From: Lachnospiraceae bacterium
GTDB lineage: Bacteria > Bacillota > Clostridia > Lachnospirales > Lachnospiraceae
Reading direction: 5' to 3'
Assembly (NCBI GenBank): GCA_022793375.1
Contig: JAAWCS010000001.1
Coordinates: 1 to 64,000 of the forward strand
Length of the DNA stretch: 64,000 bases
The position numbers were made by a program, and so were the translations under genes. The notes beneath the pieces are model-generated. The model was not told where the DNA came from, ran no database searches, and saw only the letters and a program-made list of their open reading frames with translations. Of this stretch, positions 1-7,689 are shown in pieces (within the stretch, counting starts at the first letter, position 1; each line of letters begins with the position of its first letter).

Positions 1-893
1 AGAGACGGAAGGAACTTTTGCAGGAGCGGAAATACTGGCAGCCAGGGACAGTGCGGGCGATATTGACCAATAAAAATTATGTGGGAAGTATGGTCTGGCA
101 CAAATCATCACAGGCAGAGGTGGGCAGCAGCCGGAAGATATTGAAACCCAGAGAGGAATGGGAGGTGGTGGAGAACCACCATCCGGCGATTGTCCGCAGA
201 GAGGTTTTTGACAAGGTGCAGGAAAAGTTTTTCCAAAAAGCGCCGTCTGTAAGAAATCCGATTTTGTATGCACTAAAAGGAAAGGTATACTGCGGTTATT
301 GCAAGCGACGATTGAAAGTGATGAAGCTGGCAGGTGGAAAGCTGTTTTTCTACTGTGCCAGTCAGAAACTGAGTAGTGAAAATGAATGTATGGCAGACAG
401 TATCAGCAATGAGGTTTTGGAGAAAATCGTGCTTGAACAGATAAAAAAGCAGGTGGAAGAGCTTGCCGATCTGGACTTTGTGAGGAAAACGGCTCTGCGG
501 GCAGTAAAGGAAAAGCAGGCAAGGCTTGCCGGAGAGATGGAGATTGTGGAGCAGGAGATTCAGGAGCTGATTGAAAAGAAAGGACTGCTTTTGGAAGGCT
601 ATCATGCCGGAGATTGTACTAGAGAAGGATATCTGGAAGGGCGCAGACAGCTGGAGCAGCGGATTTCCGGATTGGAACAGAGAAGAGCCGGGATACAAGA
701 CGAGATGGCGGAGTGTAAGAAGCTGCCGGAATCAGAAAGGAAAGGGCAGGAGTTTCTGTTAAAGTATGCCGGATTTGCAGAGCTGACAAAGGAGATGGCC
801 GATGCTTTTGTAGACAAAATTGAGATCGGCCAGGATAAGGCGGTGGATATTTTCTGGAGGTTTCATGGTGGGAAAGATGACGGACAGAGGTGA
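1..893 (+). CDS. Large serine recombinase, C-terminal part (5' end outside window)
   Basis: The frame is open from the first bases of the window, so the gene begins upstream and its catalytic N-terminal resolvase domain is not visible. What remains is typical of large serine recombinases: a recombinase domain (WQPGTVRAILTNKNYVG, then a segment ending in IVRREVFDKVQEKF), a zinc ribbon (YCGYCKRR, then CASQ and NEC for the second cysteine pair), and a long charged coiled coil near the C-terminus. Such proteins integrate and excise phages and conjugative elements by cutting at short att sites, usually close to their own gene. The gene ends 354 bp before the next recognised gene, and that gap holds short repeats. 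I infer that this marks the end of an integrated element lying mainly to the left of the window. Confidence 0.9.
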   Translation, partial: RRKELLQERKYWQPGTVRAILTNKNYVGSMVWHKSSQAEVGSSRKILKPREEWEVVENHHPAIVRREVFDKVQEKFFQKAPSVRNPILYALKGKVYCGYCKRRLKVMKLAGGKLFFYCASQKLSSENECMADSISNEVLEKIVLEQIKKQVEELADLDFVRKTALRAVKEKQARLAGEMEIVEQEIQELIEKKGLLLEGYHAGDCTREGYLEGRRQLEQRISGLEQRRAGIQDEMAECKKLPESERKGQEFLLKYAGFAELTKEMADAFVDKIEIGQDKAVDIFWRFHGGKDDGQR

Positions 894-928
894 TGCCTGT
901 CAGAAATTTAAAATTTCGGCATGAAAAT

Positions 929-1005
929 GTGGCAACAATATTCCGGCTGGTGTTGGAAGATGTGGCAATCCTGTGACAGCAGGGAGTGGCAAAAGTAGCA
1001 ACAAT
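929..1005. repeat. Cluster of short GTGGCAA direct repeats after the recombinase
   Basis: GTGGCAA occurs at 929-935, 962-968 and 986-992, and GCAACAAT at 932-939 and 998-1005. The repeats lie 35 to 110 bp downstream of the recombinase stop codon, where an attachment site of a large serine recombinase could sit. The repeats are seen directly; an att function is inference. No crossover core can be fixed without the other element end. Confidence 0.45.
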
Positions 1006-1087
1006 GTAACGGTTCCCCACGGGTTTTCGGTAAAAAGCAGTGAAAAAAGTTAAAATATTTTAAAACATCTGCTTGACAGGAACGGGC

Positions 1088-1240
1088 ATGGTAAGAGGAA
1101 ACGATCCATACCTGTACGGGGAAAAGGTAAAGGCGTATCTGACCCGCGGGGCGAGACCGTTTGGAGGCGGGGGGATGCGTTTTCCGAATAACCGGGTAGG
1201 GTATGGGGCGCTGTGCGTGAAGGAGAGCCTGCCGGTGTAA
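1088..1240 (+). CDS. Small ORF, 50 codons, possibly a truncated host gene
   Basis: An open frame starts with ATG after a weak AGGA-containing site and ends with TAA seven bases before the convergent chemoreceptor stop. The peptide is glycine- and arginine-rich (DPYLYGEKVKAYL, then RPFGGGGMRFPNN) and is not a recognised family. It could be a genuine small protein, or the 3' remainder of a gene disrupted by the element whose recombinase lies just upstream. There is no visible membrane segment or cysteine cluster. The rest of the 894-1246 gap holds only the repeats described separately and an AT-rich stretch around 1045-1070. Confidence 0.35.
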   Translation: MVRGNDPYLYGEKVKAYLTRGARPFGGGGMRFPNNRVGYGALCVKESLPV

Positions 1241-1246
1241 GCCTGG

Positions 1247-2833
1247 TTACAAGTTGTCAAACACAACGGTTTCCTTTTCCAGTCCCTTGACGATTTCCTG
1301 GTTTTGTCCCATGCGGCGGGTGATGTCCTCCATATCGTCGACAAGGCTGCGGGTGTTGTCGGCGACGCCGGTGATGCCGCCGACCCCCTCGTCGATGGCC
1401 TTGGTGATCGTGCCGATGGAATCGGCGATTCCGGACATGGAATGTTTCAGGCGTTCGGTACGTTCATAGAACTGATCCATGGTACGGCGTATGTGAGCGG
1501 CGTCGTCTTTATACTGGCTGCCGGACTGTATGAAAGACTGGAACTGCGTAAGGACAGACCGGTTCATGTAGTCGATCAGGTGCTGGGCATTTTCGGAGAG
1601 ATTGTAGACGGCAGCAGTGACATCGTCGTTGATGGCCTGGATGCGGCCCGCGGTTTCCTGGCTGGAGTGGGCGAGGTCGCGTACTTCGCGGGCAACGACG
1701 GAGAAGCCTTTGCCGGCTTCGCCGGCGTTGGCGGCTTCGACGGAGGCATTGAAGGCGATCAGGCGGGTCTGCTGAGCAATGGCGAGGATCTCGCCGGTCA
1801 GGGTTTTGATCTGGTCGACGCTCTTGCTTTTTTCAATGGCGTTGTTGAGGGCGGCGAGAATTTCTTCGGCCTTGGCGCCGGTGGTGCGGGCGCTGTTTTG
1901 GGCCGATTGCTGCATGGCGTCCGCGCGGGTATTCATCTGAGCGGTATAGGTGGTGATGGAAGCGCACTCATCGGCAATGCTGTGGACCTCCTGCCGTACA
2001 TTTTCCGTATTGTCGTTGATGACGGATACGTTGCCGGCGACCTCCTGGATGGTGGCGGATAGCTGTTCGGTGAGTGTGGAAAGGCCGGCGACGCTTCCTT
2101 TGGAGGCCTGAGTACGGTTTAACACTTCCCCGGTCATGCTGTTGATATGGCCGGAACTTTCCTGAATGGTGCGCAGGATGCTCTGAATCGGGAGGACGAC
2201 ATAATTGTTGATGAGCTTCATGTCGGCGAGAACCAGGCCGGCGCAGGCTGCGACGGCGGCAAGGCTTACGACGAGCGAGAGACGGTATACGGCCAGCAGG
2301 CGCGTTCTTGCGTGGGCCGTCTGTTCGCTGAGGGAAGCGTCGAGGGCGTCGATATCGGTTTCCATGGCGGCTGCACAGGAAGCTACATCGCCGTTGGCGA
2401 GGGTATAGGCGTCCTGGGTTTTATGGCTGGCGCTGGCGCAGACAAGATAGACGAGCGCATGTCGGAAAGCGGCGTAATCGGAAAGAAGGGCCTTATATTG
2501 CGCCTGATCCTCGGGCGTTACGTAGGGCTCGTATTCAGCCAGCAGCCCGTCAAGGAGGGCCTCGCTTTCCTTGATCTGCCGGACGAGCACAATCATCGTA
2601 TCGTAATCGGTCGCCACAATATGGCTGAGGGCCATTTTGTGGATATCCATAGAAGCCTGGGCGATTTCGGCCAAACGGCTTCTGCCGTCCATGTAATTGT
2701 CAGCAATATTGGAAGCGCTGGCGTTGACGTTGTGGATGTTGAAGATAGAAAGAATATTGGATATAAGCGCCACCATACCAAGGAGGGCAATGGGCAGAAT
2801 CAAGCGCTGTTTTAAACGAATATTTTTCATCAT
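1247..2833 (-). CDS. Methyl-accepting chemotaxis protein
   Basis: This 528-residue transmembrane chemoreceptor has an N-terminal membrane helix (about residues 8-32), an extracytoplasmic four-helix-type sensor region, a second membrane helix near 180-205 followed by a HAMP-like segment, and a cytoplasmic signalling coiled coil whose hairpin tip reads FNASVEAANAGEAGKGFSVV. It would pass ligand signals to CheA/CheW, neither of which is in the window. I chose the ATG at 2833, which follows AAAGGAGTGA at a 7-base spacing; a longer reading frame from 2905 would run through the repeated leader and has no ribosome site. The gene lies downstream of a binding-protein gene on the same strand, so the receptor may sense that ligand. 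Two tandem copies of a leader element precede it. Confidence 0.93.
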   Translation of the reverse strand: MMKNIRLKQRLILPIALLGMVALISNILSIFNIHNVNASASNIADNYMDGRSRLAEIAQASMDIHKMALSHIVATDYDTMIVLVRQIKESEALLDGLLAEYEPYVTPEDQAQYKALLSDYAAFRHALVYLVCASASHKTQDAYTLANGDVASCAAAMETDIDALDASLSEQTAHARTRLLAVYRLSLVVSLAAVAACAGLVLADMKLINNYVVLPIQSILRTIQESSGHINSMTGEVLNRTQASKGSVAGLSTLTEQLSATIQEVAGNVSVINDNTENVRQEVHSIADECASITTYTAQMNTRADAMQQSAQNSARTTGAKAEEILAALNNAIEKSKSVDQIKTLTGEILAIAQQTRLIAFNASVEAANAGEAGKGFSVVAREVRDLAHSSQETAGRIQAINDDVTAAVYNLSENAQHLIDYMNRSVLTQFQSFIQSGSQYKDDAAHIRRTMDQFYERTERLKHSMSGIADSIGTITKAIDEGVGGITGVADNTRSLVDDMEDITRRMGQNQEIVKGLEKETVVFDNL

Positions 2834-2854
2834 AACAGGGTCACTCCTTTCGTT

Positions 2855-2901
2855 ATAATCGCCCGTGTTCTCAGGGCATAATGGGACACCCCTGCGGTGT
2901 T
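2855..2901 (-). promoter_or_regulatory. Leader element, proximal copy (before the chemoreceptor)
   Basis: This is a 47-bp unit identical to the one at 2908-2954, with a period of 53 bp. Read on the minus strand it can form ACACC/GGTGT, then a GCCC-TGAGAACAC-GGGC stem-loop that ends 12 bases before the AAAGGAG ribosome site. It contains ATG-CCC-TGA (2879-2871). Related sequences precede rubredoxin and clpB. The function is unknown; an RNA-level cis-regulatory role is inferred from position and conservation. Confidence 0.6.
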
Positions 2902-2907
2902 TCATTG

Positions 2908-2954
2908 ATAATCGCCCGTGTTCTCAGGGCATAATGGGACACCCCTGCGGTGTT
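2908..2954 (-). repeat. Leader element, distal tandem copy
   Basis: This is an exact 47-bp duplicate of 2855-2901, separated by six bases (TTGATG read on the minus strand's complement region). A perfect tandem duplication of a structured leader is typical of either a recent duplication or a two-module regulatory RNA. The ATG-CCC-TGA frame in this copy is at 2932-2924. Confidence 0.65.
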
Positions 2955-2998
2955 ATAAAGCGGCCGGAGCAGTCCCGGCTTTGAATGGTGCGGCTTAT

Positions 2999-4237
2999 TT
3001 AAGGGGCGACAATTCCCTCAACCATGGTATCGAGCAGTTCCTGGAGGTTGGATGCGGATGCGTTGCCGGCGAGGAGTTCGGCGGTAAAGGCGGTAACCGG
3101 TTCCCAGAAATTGCCGCCGATACGCTGCAGGCAGGAAAACTGGGATTGTTCCAGCAGCGCGGCAATGGCAGGAGCGCTCTGCACCTCTTCGCTGGCAGCG
3201 GCCCGGATGTTGGAGGGACCCTGGCCGCGCTGAAGGAAGCGGAGCTCCTGATTTTGTTCGTTGGCAATCCATTCTGCCAGCCGGGCCGCCCAGTCGGGAT
3301 GTTCGGAGTAGGCGTTGACGCCGATTAGTTTGTAGCCGGAAAAAGAGGACATCTGTACCGACTGGCCGGCACAGGTGTAGGAGGGAAGCTTGGAGGCGGC
3401 ATAGCCGCTGCCCCAGGCTTCTTCGATGGCGACGGAATTCCACACGCCGTTGATACCGGCGATGATGGTCCCGTTTTGGACGCCCTCCAGAAAGCCCGCG
3501 TCATCGGTGCTGATAAAACCGGGATGGGTGGAAATGTCGAGCATGGCCTGGGCAACGTCGATTCCGCGCAGATTCCCGTCGGTACTGTTCCAGGTACAGT
3601 AATTGGTAATCCCATCGTCGTTTAGGCCGACCGTAAGACCGGTGTTGCCGAAGAAAGAGTAGACATACCAGCCGGAGGACCACTCCATGGAGACTTTTTT
3701 GCCCTGTGCGGCGGCGATGTCGAGCATTTGTTCTAAGGAGGTGACGTCCTCCTGCGTAAAGTACTTGGTATTATAATAAAGAAAATATCCGTTGTCGGCC
3801 GTGAGCGGCAGAGCGTAAAGGGTATCGTTGACGGAAGCGGCGAGAACGGCTTCGGACAGGTTGGCCTGCCGGATGGACTGGGCGTTTTCGACCGGTTCGA
3901 GCGCGCCGGCAGCGACAAGGGTGTTGAGCTGGTCGTCGGCAAAGGCGAATACGTCGGCGCCCTGCTCCAAGTCGGCCATCAGGGCGTTGGTACAGGTGCT
4001 TTCGCTTTGCTCTTCATACGTAATGACGAAATCGGCCTGCCCGCCGTATTCGGCCTGGAAGGAGTCAAAAATCTGTTGGAGCAGTTCTTTGTCCTCGGCG
4101 GCGCCCCAGACAGTCAGGCGTATAGGGCCGGAGGAGGCAGGATCGTTTTGCGTGGATGCGGAATCGTTTTTCTGGCATCCGGACAGGAATAAGGCCGTCA
4201 GAAGGGCCAGGATCCAAAGGGTGTGTGTTTTTTTCAT
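2999..4237 (-). CDS. Extracellular solute-binding lipoprotein (ABC sugar-type, family 1)
   Basis: The 412-residue product starts with a lipoprotein signal (LLTALFLSGC, lipid-anchored cysteine at residue 21) and continues as a family 1 solute-binding protein: an opening strand segment IRLTVWGAAEDKELLQQIFD, then a region with many aromatics typical of carbohydrate-binding cleft proteins. It would capture a small solute, probably a sugar or oligosaccharide, at the outer face of the membrane. No ABC permease or ATPase gene is adjacent. Instead a chemoreceptor lies downstream on the same strand and a hybrid sensor kinase is divergent, so it may serve a signalling complex as well as, or rather than, transport. 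The start at 4237 follows ACGGAGAAC. The substrate cannot be told from sequence. Confidence 0.88.
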   Translation of the reverse strand: MKKTHTLWILALLTALFLSGCQKNDSASTQNDPASSGPIRLTVWGAAEDKELLQQIFDSFQAEYGGQADFVITYEEQSESTCTNALMADLEQGADVFAFADDQLNTLVAAGALEPVENAQSIRQANLSEAVLAASVNDTLYALPLTADNGYFLYYNTKYFTQEDVTSLEQMLDIAAAQGKKVSMEWSSGWYVYSFFGNTGLTVGLNDDGITNYCTWNSTDGNLRGIDVAQAMLDISTHPGFISTDDAGFLEGVQNGTIIAGINGVWNSVAIEEAWGSGYAASKLPSYTCAGQSVQMSSFSGYKLIGVNAYSEHPDWAARLAEWIANEQNQELRFLQRGQGPSNIRAAASEEVQSAPAIAALLEQSQFSCLQRIGGNFWEPVTAFTAELLAGNASASNLQELLDTMVEGIVAP

Positions 4238-4271
4238 GGTGTTCTCCGTAAATCATATTTTTGCAGGAACT

Positions 4272-4300
4272 ATCATATCATTTTCGTGGATATTTGACAA
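4272..4300 (-). promoter_or_regulatory. Predicted sigma-A promoter of the binding-protein gene
   Basis: On the minus strand TTGTCA (4300-4295) and TATGAT (4277-4272) are separated by 17 bp, 35 bp upstream of the start codon. Confidence 0.65.
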
Positions 4301-4425
4301 TCTGGTTTTTGCGGTTTTTGTTTTTTGTTTTGGCACGGTTTTGGCCGGGACAAATGTTGGGAATCGCTTGAAAAGATGGCGGTGGCATGGTATAGTTTTA
4401 AAATGAGGGCAGGACGTTCCGGTTC

Positions 4426-4455
4426 TTGACAGCCGGCTGCCTTGCCTGATAGAAT
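4426..4455 (+). promoter_or_regulatory. Predicted sigma-A promoter of the hybrid kinase gene
   Basis: TTGACA (4426-4431) and TAGAAT (4450-4455) are separated by 18 bp, about 50 bp before the kinase ATG. With the promoter at 4272-4300 it makes this a divergent intergenic region. Confidence 0.7.
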
Positions 4456-4505
4456 AGCAATACGGTCCGGGCACAGGAAATAAGCCTGGCGCAGGAGGAG
4501 AGAGG

Positions 4506-7500
4506 ATGTACCATTGTCACGTTCGTTTTTATTTGGCCGGCGGCCAGTGCGGAATATTTGAAATTGTGAGGAGCATGCCGCCCCTGGAACACTTTACGCA
4601 CGAATTCCTGGAAAACGGGGAGGAAGCGTCCCTGGCGGGGCAGGCGGATGTGATTTTGGCGCTGCTGCCGGCCGGCAGAGAACAGCAGGCAGTGCAGACA
4701 CTTCTCGTGGGCAAACGGCCGGAGGCGGCCTTGATTGTGCTGGCAGAGAGCGGGCAGATTTCGCTGCTGACGGAATTTTTACCGGAGCTTCAGGATATCT
4801 GGACGCTGCCGATGCAGGAGGAGGAAGTGCGCTTCCGTTTCCACCGGTGGCAGCAGGGATGTAAACGTGACAAGGATTTTTGGCAGACGAGCCATTTTTT
4901 GGACGCAACGATTGACAATACGCCGAATTTGATCTGGTATAAGGATAAAGAAGGCATTCATGAGAAGGTCAACGAGAGTTTTTGCCGGACCGTAAATAAG
5001 ACAAAGAAACAGGTGCAGGGCCGCGGCCATGCCTACATATGGGACGTGGAACAGGACGATCCGGCCTGCATTGAGTCGGAACGCGTTGTAATGACGCGCC
5101 GGGAGACCTGTATTTCGGAAGAGATGATCCGGACCGGGGAGGGGAACCGGCTGCTTACGACGTATAAGTCGCCGCTGTACGACCTGGACGGGAGCGTGAT
5201 GGGCACCGTGGGAGTGGCGATCGATGTGACGCAGGAGCGTGCCTATGAGAAAGAGATCGTGCGCAAGAACGACACGCTGGAGAAGATTTTTACGACAATG
5301 GAGTGCGGCGTGATGTGCCATTCGGTAGACGGGGCGCGGATTATCAGCATAAACCGGGCAGCGCTTACGATACTTGGCTATGAGTCGCAGGAGGAGATGA
5401 TGGCGGCCGGCTTTGATATGGTGGCCGCTTCGGTGGTGGAAGAGGATCGGGAACGGCTGCGGTCTGCGATCCGCCGGCTGAAAAAAGAGGGCGACAGCAT
5501 CAGTGTGGAGTATCGCGTGTGCCATCCGGACGGTGAGATTTTGCATGTGATGGGAAATGTAAAGCTGCTGCTGGAAAACGGAGAGCCGATGTATCAGCGT
5601 TTCCTTTTGGACTGTACGGCGCAGAAGCAGGAACAAAAGGAAAAGGAACGGCGCTATATGGAGATGATCCAGGCGTTGTGTGTCGATTATAATGTGGTGT
5701 GTTTCTTTGACCTGGGTACGGGAAAAGGTATGCCGCTGCGTTTGGATGTGCGGGATAATTCCCGGCTGGAGGAGATTTTTTCCGGGGAGATTTTCCTGGA
5801 GGAGTGCCTGGAGCTTTATACGAGACAGTTTGTTTACGGGGAAGATCAGGAGGGGTTGCGGCGGTCCTTTTCCTGGGATGGCCTGAAGCGGGAACTGGCG
5901 AGAGAGAAACAGCATTATATGAATTACCGCGTGATGCTGGACGGCCAGATGAAATATTTTCAGATTAAGGCGGTGCGGGCGGACGACTGGGAGCAAAACC
6001 ATGGCGTTGTGCTGGGCCTGCGCAGTGTGGACGAAGAGATTCGCAGTGAGATGGAACAGAAGAGCCTGTTAGAGAATGCCCTTTCGCAGGCCAACCGGGC
6101 GAGTAAAGCCAAGAGCGTGTTCCTTTCAAACATGTCGCACGATATCCGCACGCCGATGAATGCGATCGTCGGCTTTACGGCTTTGGCGCTGACGCATGTT
6201 GACCGCAAGGAACAAGTAGAGGAATACCTGAAAAAGATCATGACGTCGGGCAATCATCTGCTGAGCCTGATTAACGATATCCTTGATATGAGCCGGATTG
6301 AGAGCGGCAAGATCCATCTGGAGGAGAAAGCCTGCCACCTGCCGGATATTCTGCAGGGAGTGCGCAACATCGTGGAGGCGGATGTACACGCGAAACAGCT
6401 GGAACTGTATATCGATACCGTGGATGTGATCGACGAGGAGATTTACTGCGATAAACTGCGCTTGAACCAGGTGCTTTTGAACCTGCTCAGCAATTCCGTG
6501 AAATATACGGGTGCGGGCGGCATTATCAGTATGCGGATCACCGAGAAGGCCGGAGCGCCGGAGGGATTTGCCAATTACGAGTTTTATATCCGCGATACGG
6601 GCATCGGCATGAGCGCGGAGTTTGTGGAGCATATTTTTGAGCCGTTTGAAAGAGAGCGCAACAGCACGATCAGCAAGATCCAGGGTACGGGCCTGGGGAT
6701 GGCGATTACCAAAAATATAGTGGATATGATGAACGGTTCGATCGAGGTGCGCAGCAAAGAGGGGGTCGGAACCGAATTTATTGTTTCATTTACGTTCCGA
6801 TTAAACTCGGAGGTAAAGGAACCAAAGGATATCCCTCAGCTGAAGAATTGCCGCGCGCTGGTGGTGGACGATGATTTTAATACATGCGACAGCGTTTCGT
6901 ATATGCTGAGCCAGGTCGGATTGCGGGCGGAGTGGACGCTTTCGGGCAAGGAGGCGGTTCTGCGCACAAGGCAGGCGGCCATGCGTGGGGACGGTTACAG
7001 CATTTATGTGATCGACTGGCTGCTGCCGGACATGAACGGAATCGAAGTGACGCGGCGTATCCGCAAAGAAATGGGGGACGAGGTGCCGGTCATCGTGCTG
7101 ACAGCTTACGACTGGTCAGATATCGAGGAGGAAGCGAAGGAAGCAGGCGTTACGGCGTTTTGCAGTAAGCCGCTGTTTTTGTCGGAACTGCGAAGCTGCC
7201 TGTATTCGATTGTCAACGCAGAGAGCGAAGCGGAGGAAGCGACAGCTGTCCGGCGGATGCAGCGGCCGCACGGACGCATTTTGCTGGCAGAGGACAATGA
7301 GCTGAATCAGGAAATCGCGGTGGAGATTTTGGGGGATGCCGGCTTTGCCACAGAGGTGGCGGAGAACGGGGAGATTGCCGTGGAGATGCTTAAAAATTCA
7401 CAGCCGGGCTACTACGAAGTGGTGTTGATGGACGTGCAGATGCCGGTGATGAACGGGTATGAGGCGGCAAGGAAGATTCGGGCGCTGGAGAACCCGCGGT

Positions 7501-7646
7501 TGGCGTCGATCCCGATTCTGGCGATGACGGCCAATGCATTTGAGGAGGATCGGCGGGAGGCGCTGGAGAACGGAATGAACGGTCATATCGCAAAGCCGAT
7601 TGATATGGCGGTTTTGTTTGAGACACTTTCACAGGTGCTGGATTGA
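4506..7646 (+). CDS. Hybrid sensor histidine kinase with two receiver domains
   Basis: This 1046-residue protein has an N-terminal region without membrane helices, PAS-type sensor segments (about 135-245, 255-370 and a divergent one near 385-510), a HisKA domain with phospho-accepting His545 (NMSHDIRTPMNAIVGF), an HATPase domain (LLNLLSNSVKYT, DTGIGMS, GTGLGMAITK), then two receiver domains with likely acceptors Asp837 (VIDWLLPDMNG) and Asp976 (LMDVQMPVMNG). It probably runs an intramolecular phosphorelay in the cytosol. No HPt domain or output DNA-binding domain is present. It starts after AGGAGGAGAGAGG. Its divergence from a binding lipoprotein and chemoreceptor suggests a shared signal, but this is inference, because the visible sensor part is cytosolic. 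Confidence 0.93.
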   Translation: MYHCHVRFYLAGGQCGIFEIVRSMPPLEHFTHEFLENGEEASLAGQADVILALLPAGREQQAVQTLLVGKRPEAALIVLAESGQISLLTEFLPELQDIWTLPMQEEEVRFRFHRWQQGCKRDKDFWQTSHFLDATIDNTPNLIWYKDKEGIHEKVNESFCRTVNKTKKQVQGRGHAYIWDVEQDDPACIESERVVMTRRETCISEEMIRTGEGNRLLTTYKSPLYDLDGSVMGTVGVAIDVTQERAYEKEIVRKNDTLEKIFTTMECGVMCHSVDGARIISINRAALTILGYESQEEMMAAGFDMVAASVVEEDRERLRSAIRRLKKEGDSISVEYRVCHPDGEILHVMGNVKLLLENGEPMYQRFLLDCTAQKQEQKEKERRYMEMIQALCVDYNVVCFFDLGTGKGMPLRLDVRDNSRLEEIFSGEIFLEECLELYTRQFVYGEDQEGLRRSFSWDGLKRELAREKQHYMNYRVMLDGQMKYFQIKAVRADDWEQNHGVVLGLRSVDEEIRSEMEQKSLLENALSQANRASKAKSVFLSNMSHDIRTPMNAIVGFTALALTHVDRKEQVEEYLKKIMTSGNHLLSLINDILDMSRIESGKIHLEEKACHLPDILQGVRNIVEADVHAKQLELYIDTVDVIDEEIYCDKLRLNQVLLNLLSNSVKYTGAGGIISMRITEKAGAPEGFANYEFYIRDTGIGMSAEFVEHIFEPFERERNSTISKIQGTGLGMAITKNIVDMMNGSIEVRSKEGVGTEFIVSFTFRLNSEVKEPKDIPQLKNCRALVVDDDFNTCDSVSYMLSQVGLRAEWTLSGKEAVLRTRQAAMRGDGYSIYVIDWLLPDMNGIEVTRRIRKEMGDEVPVIVLTAYDWSDIEEEAKEAGVTAFCSKPLFLSELRSCLYSIVNAESEAEEATAVRRMQRPHGRILLAEDNELNQEIAVEILGDAGFATEVAENGEIAVEMLKNSQPGYYEVVLMDVQMPVMNGYEAARKIRALENPRLASIPILAMTANAFEEDRREALENGMNGHIAKPIDMAVLFETLSQVLD

Positions 7647-7689
7647 GACCGACGCCGGCCGGGCCGGTTCGGGGAACAGAGGTAGTTTC

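Noticed and set aside
1304-2815. Long plus-strand open frames (252 and 222 codons) opposite the chemoreceptor gene
   Set aside because: They are antisense to an unmistakable gene, have Gly/Asp/Val-rich composition with no family signal, and no ribosome sites. GC-rich third positions create such frames.
2865-2890. TPP riboswitch suspected because of CUGAGA in the leader
   Set aside because: The other conserved TPP blocks are absent, the element is only about 47 bases, and the genes are unrelated to thiamine.
4779-6002. 407-codon minus-strand frame opposite the hybrid kinase
   Set aside because: Antisense shadow of conserved PAS coding sequence; His/Arg/Leu-rich low-quality composition.
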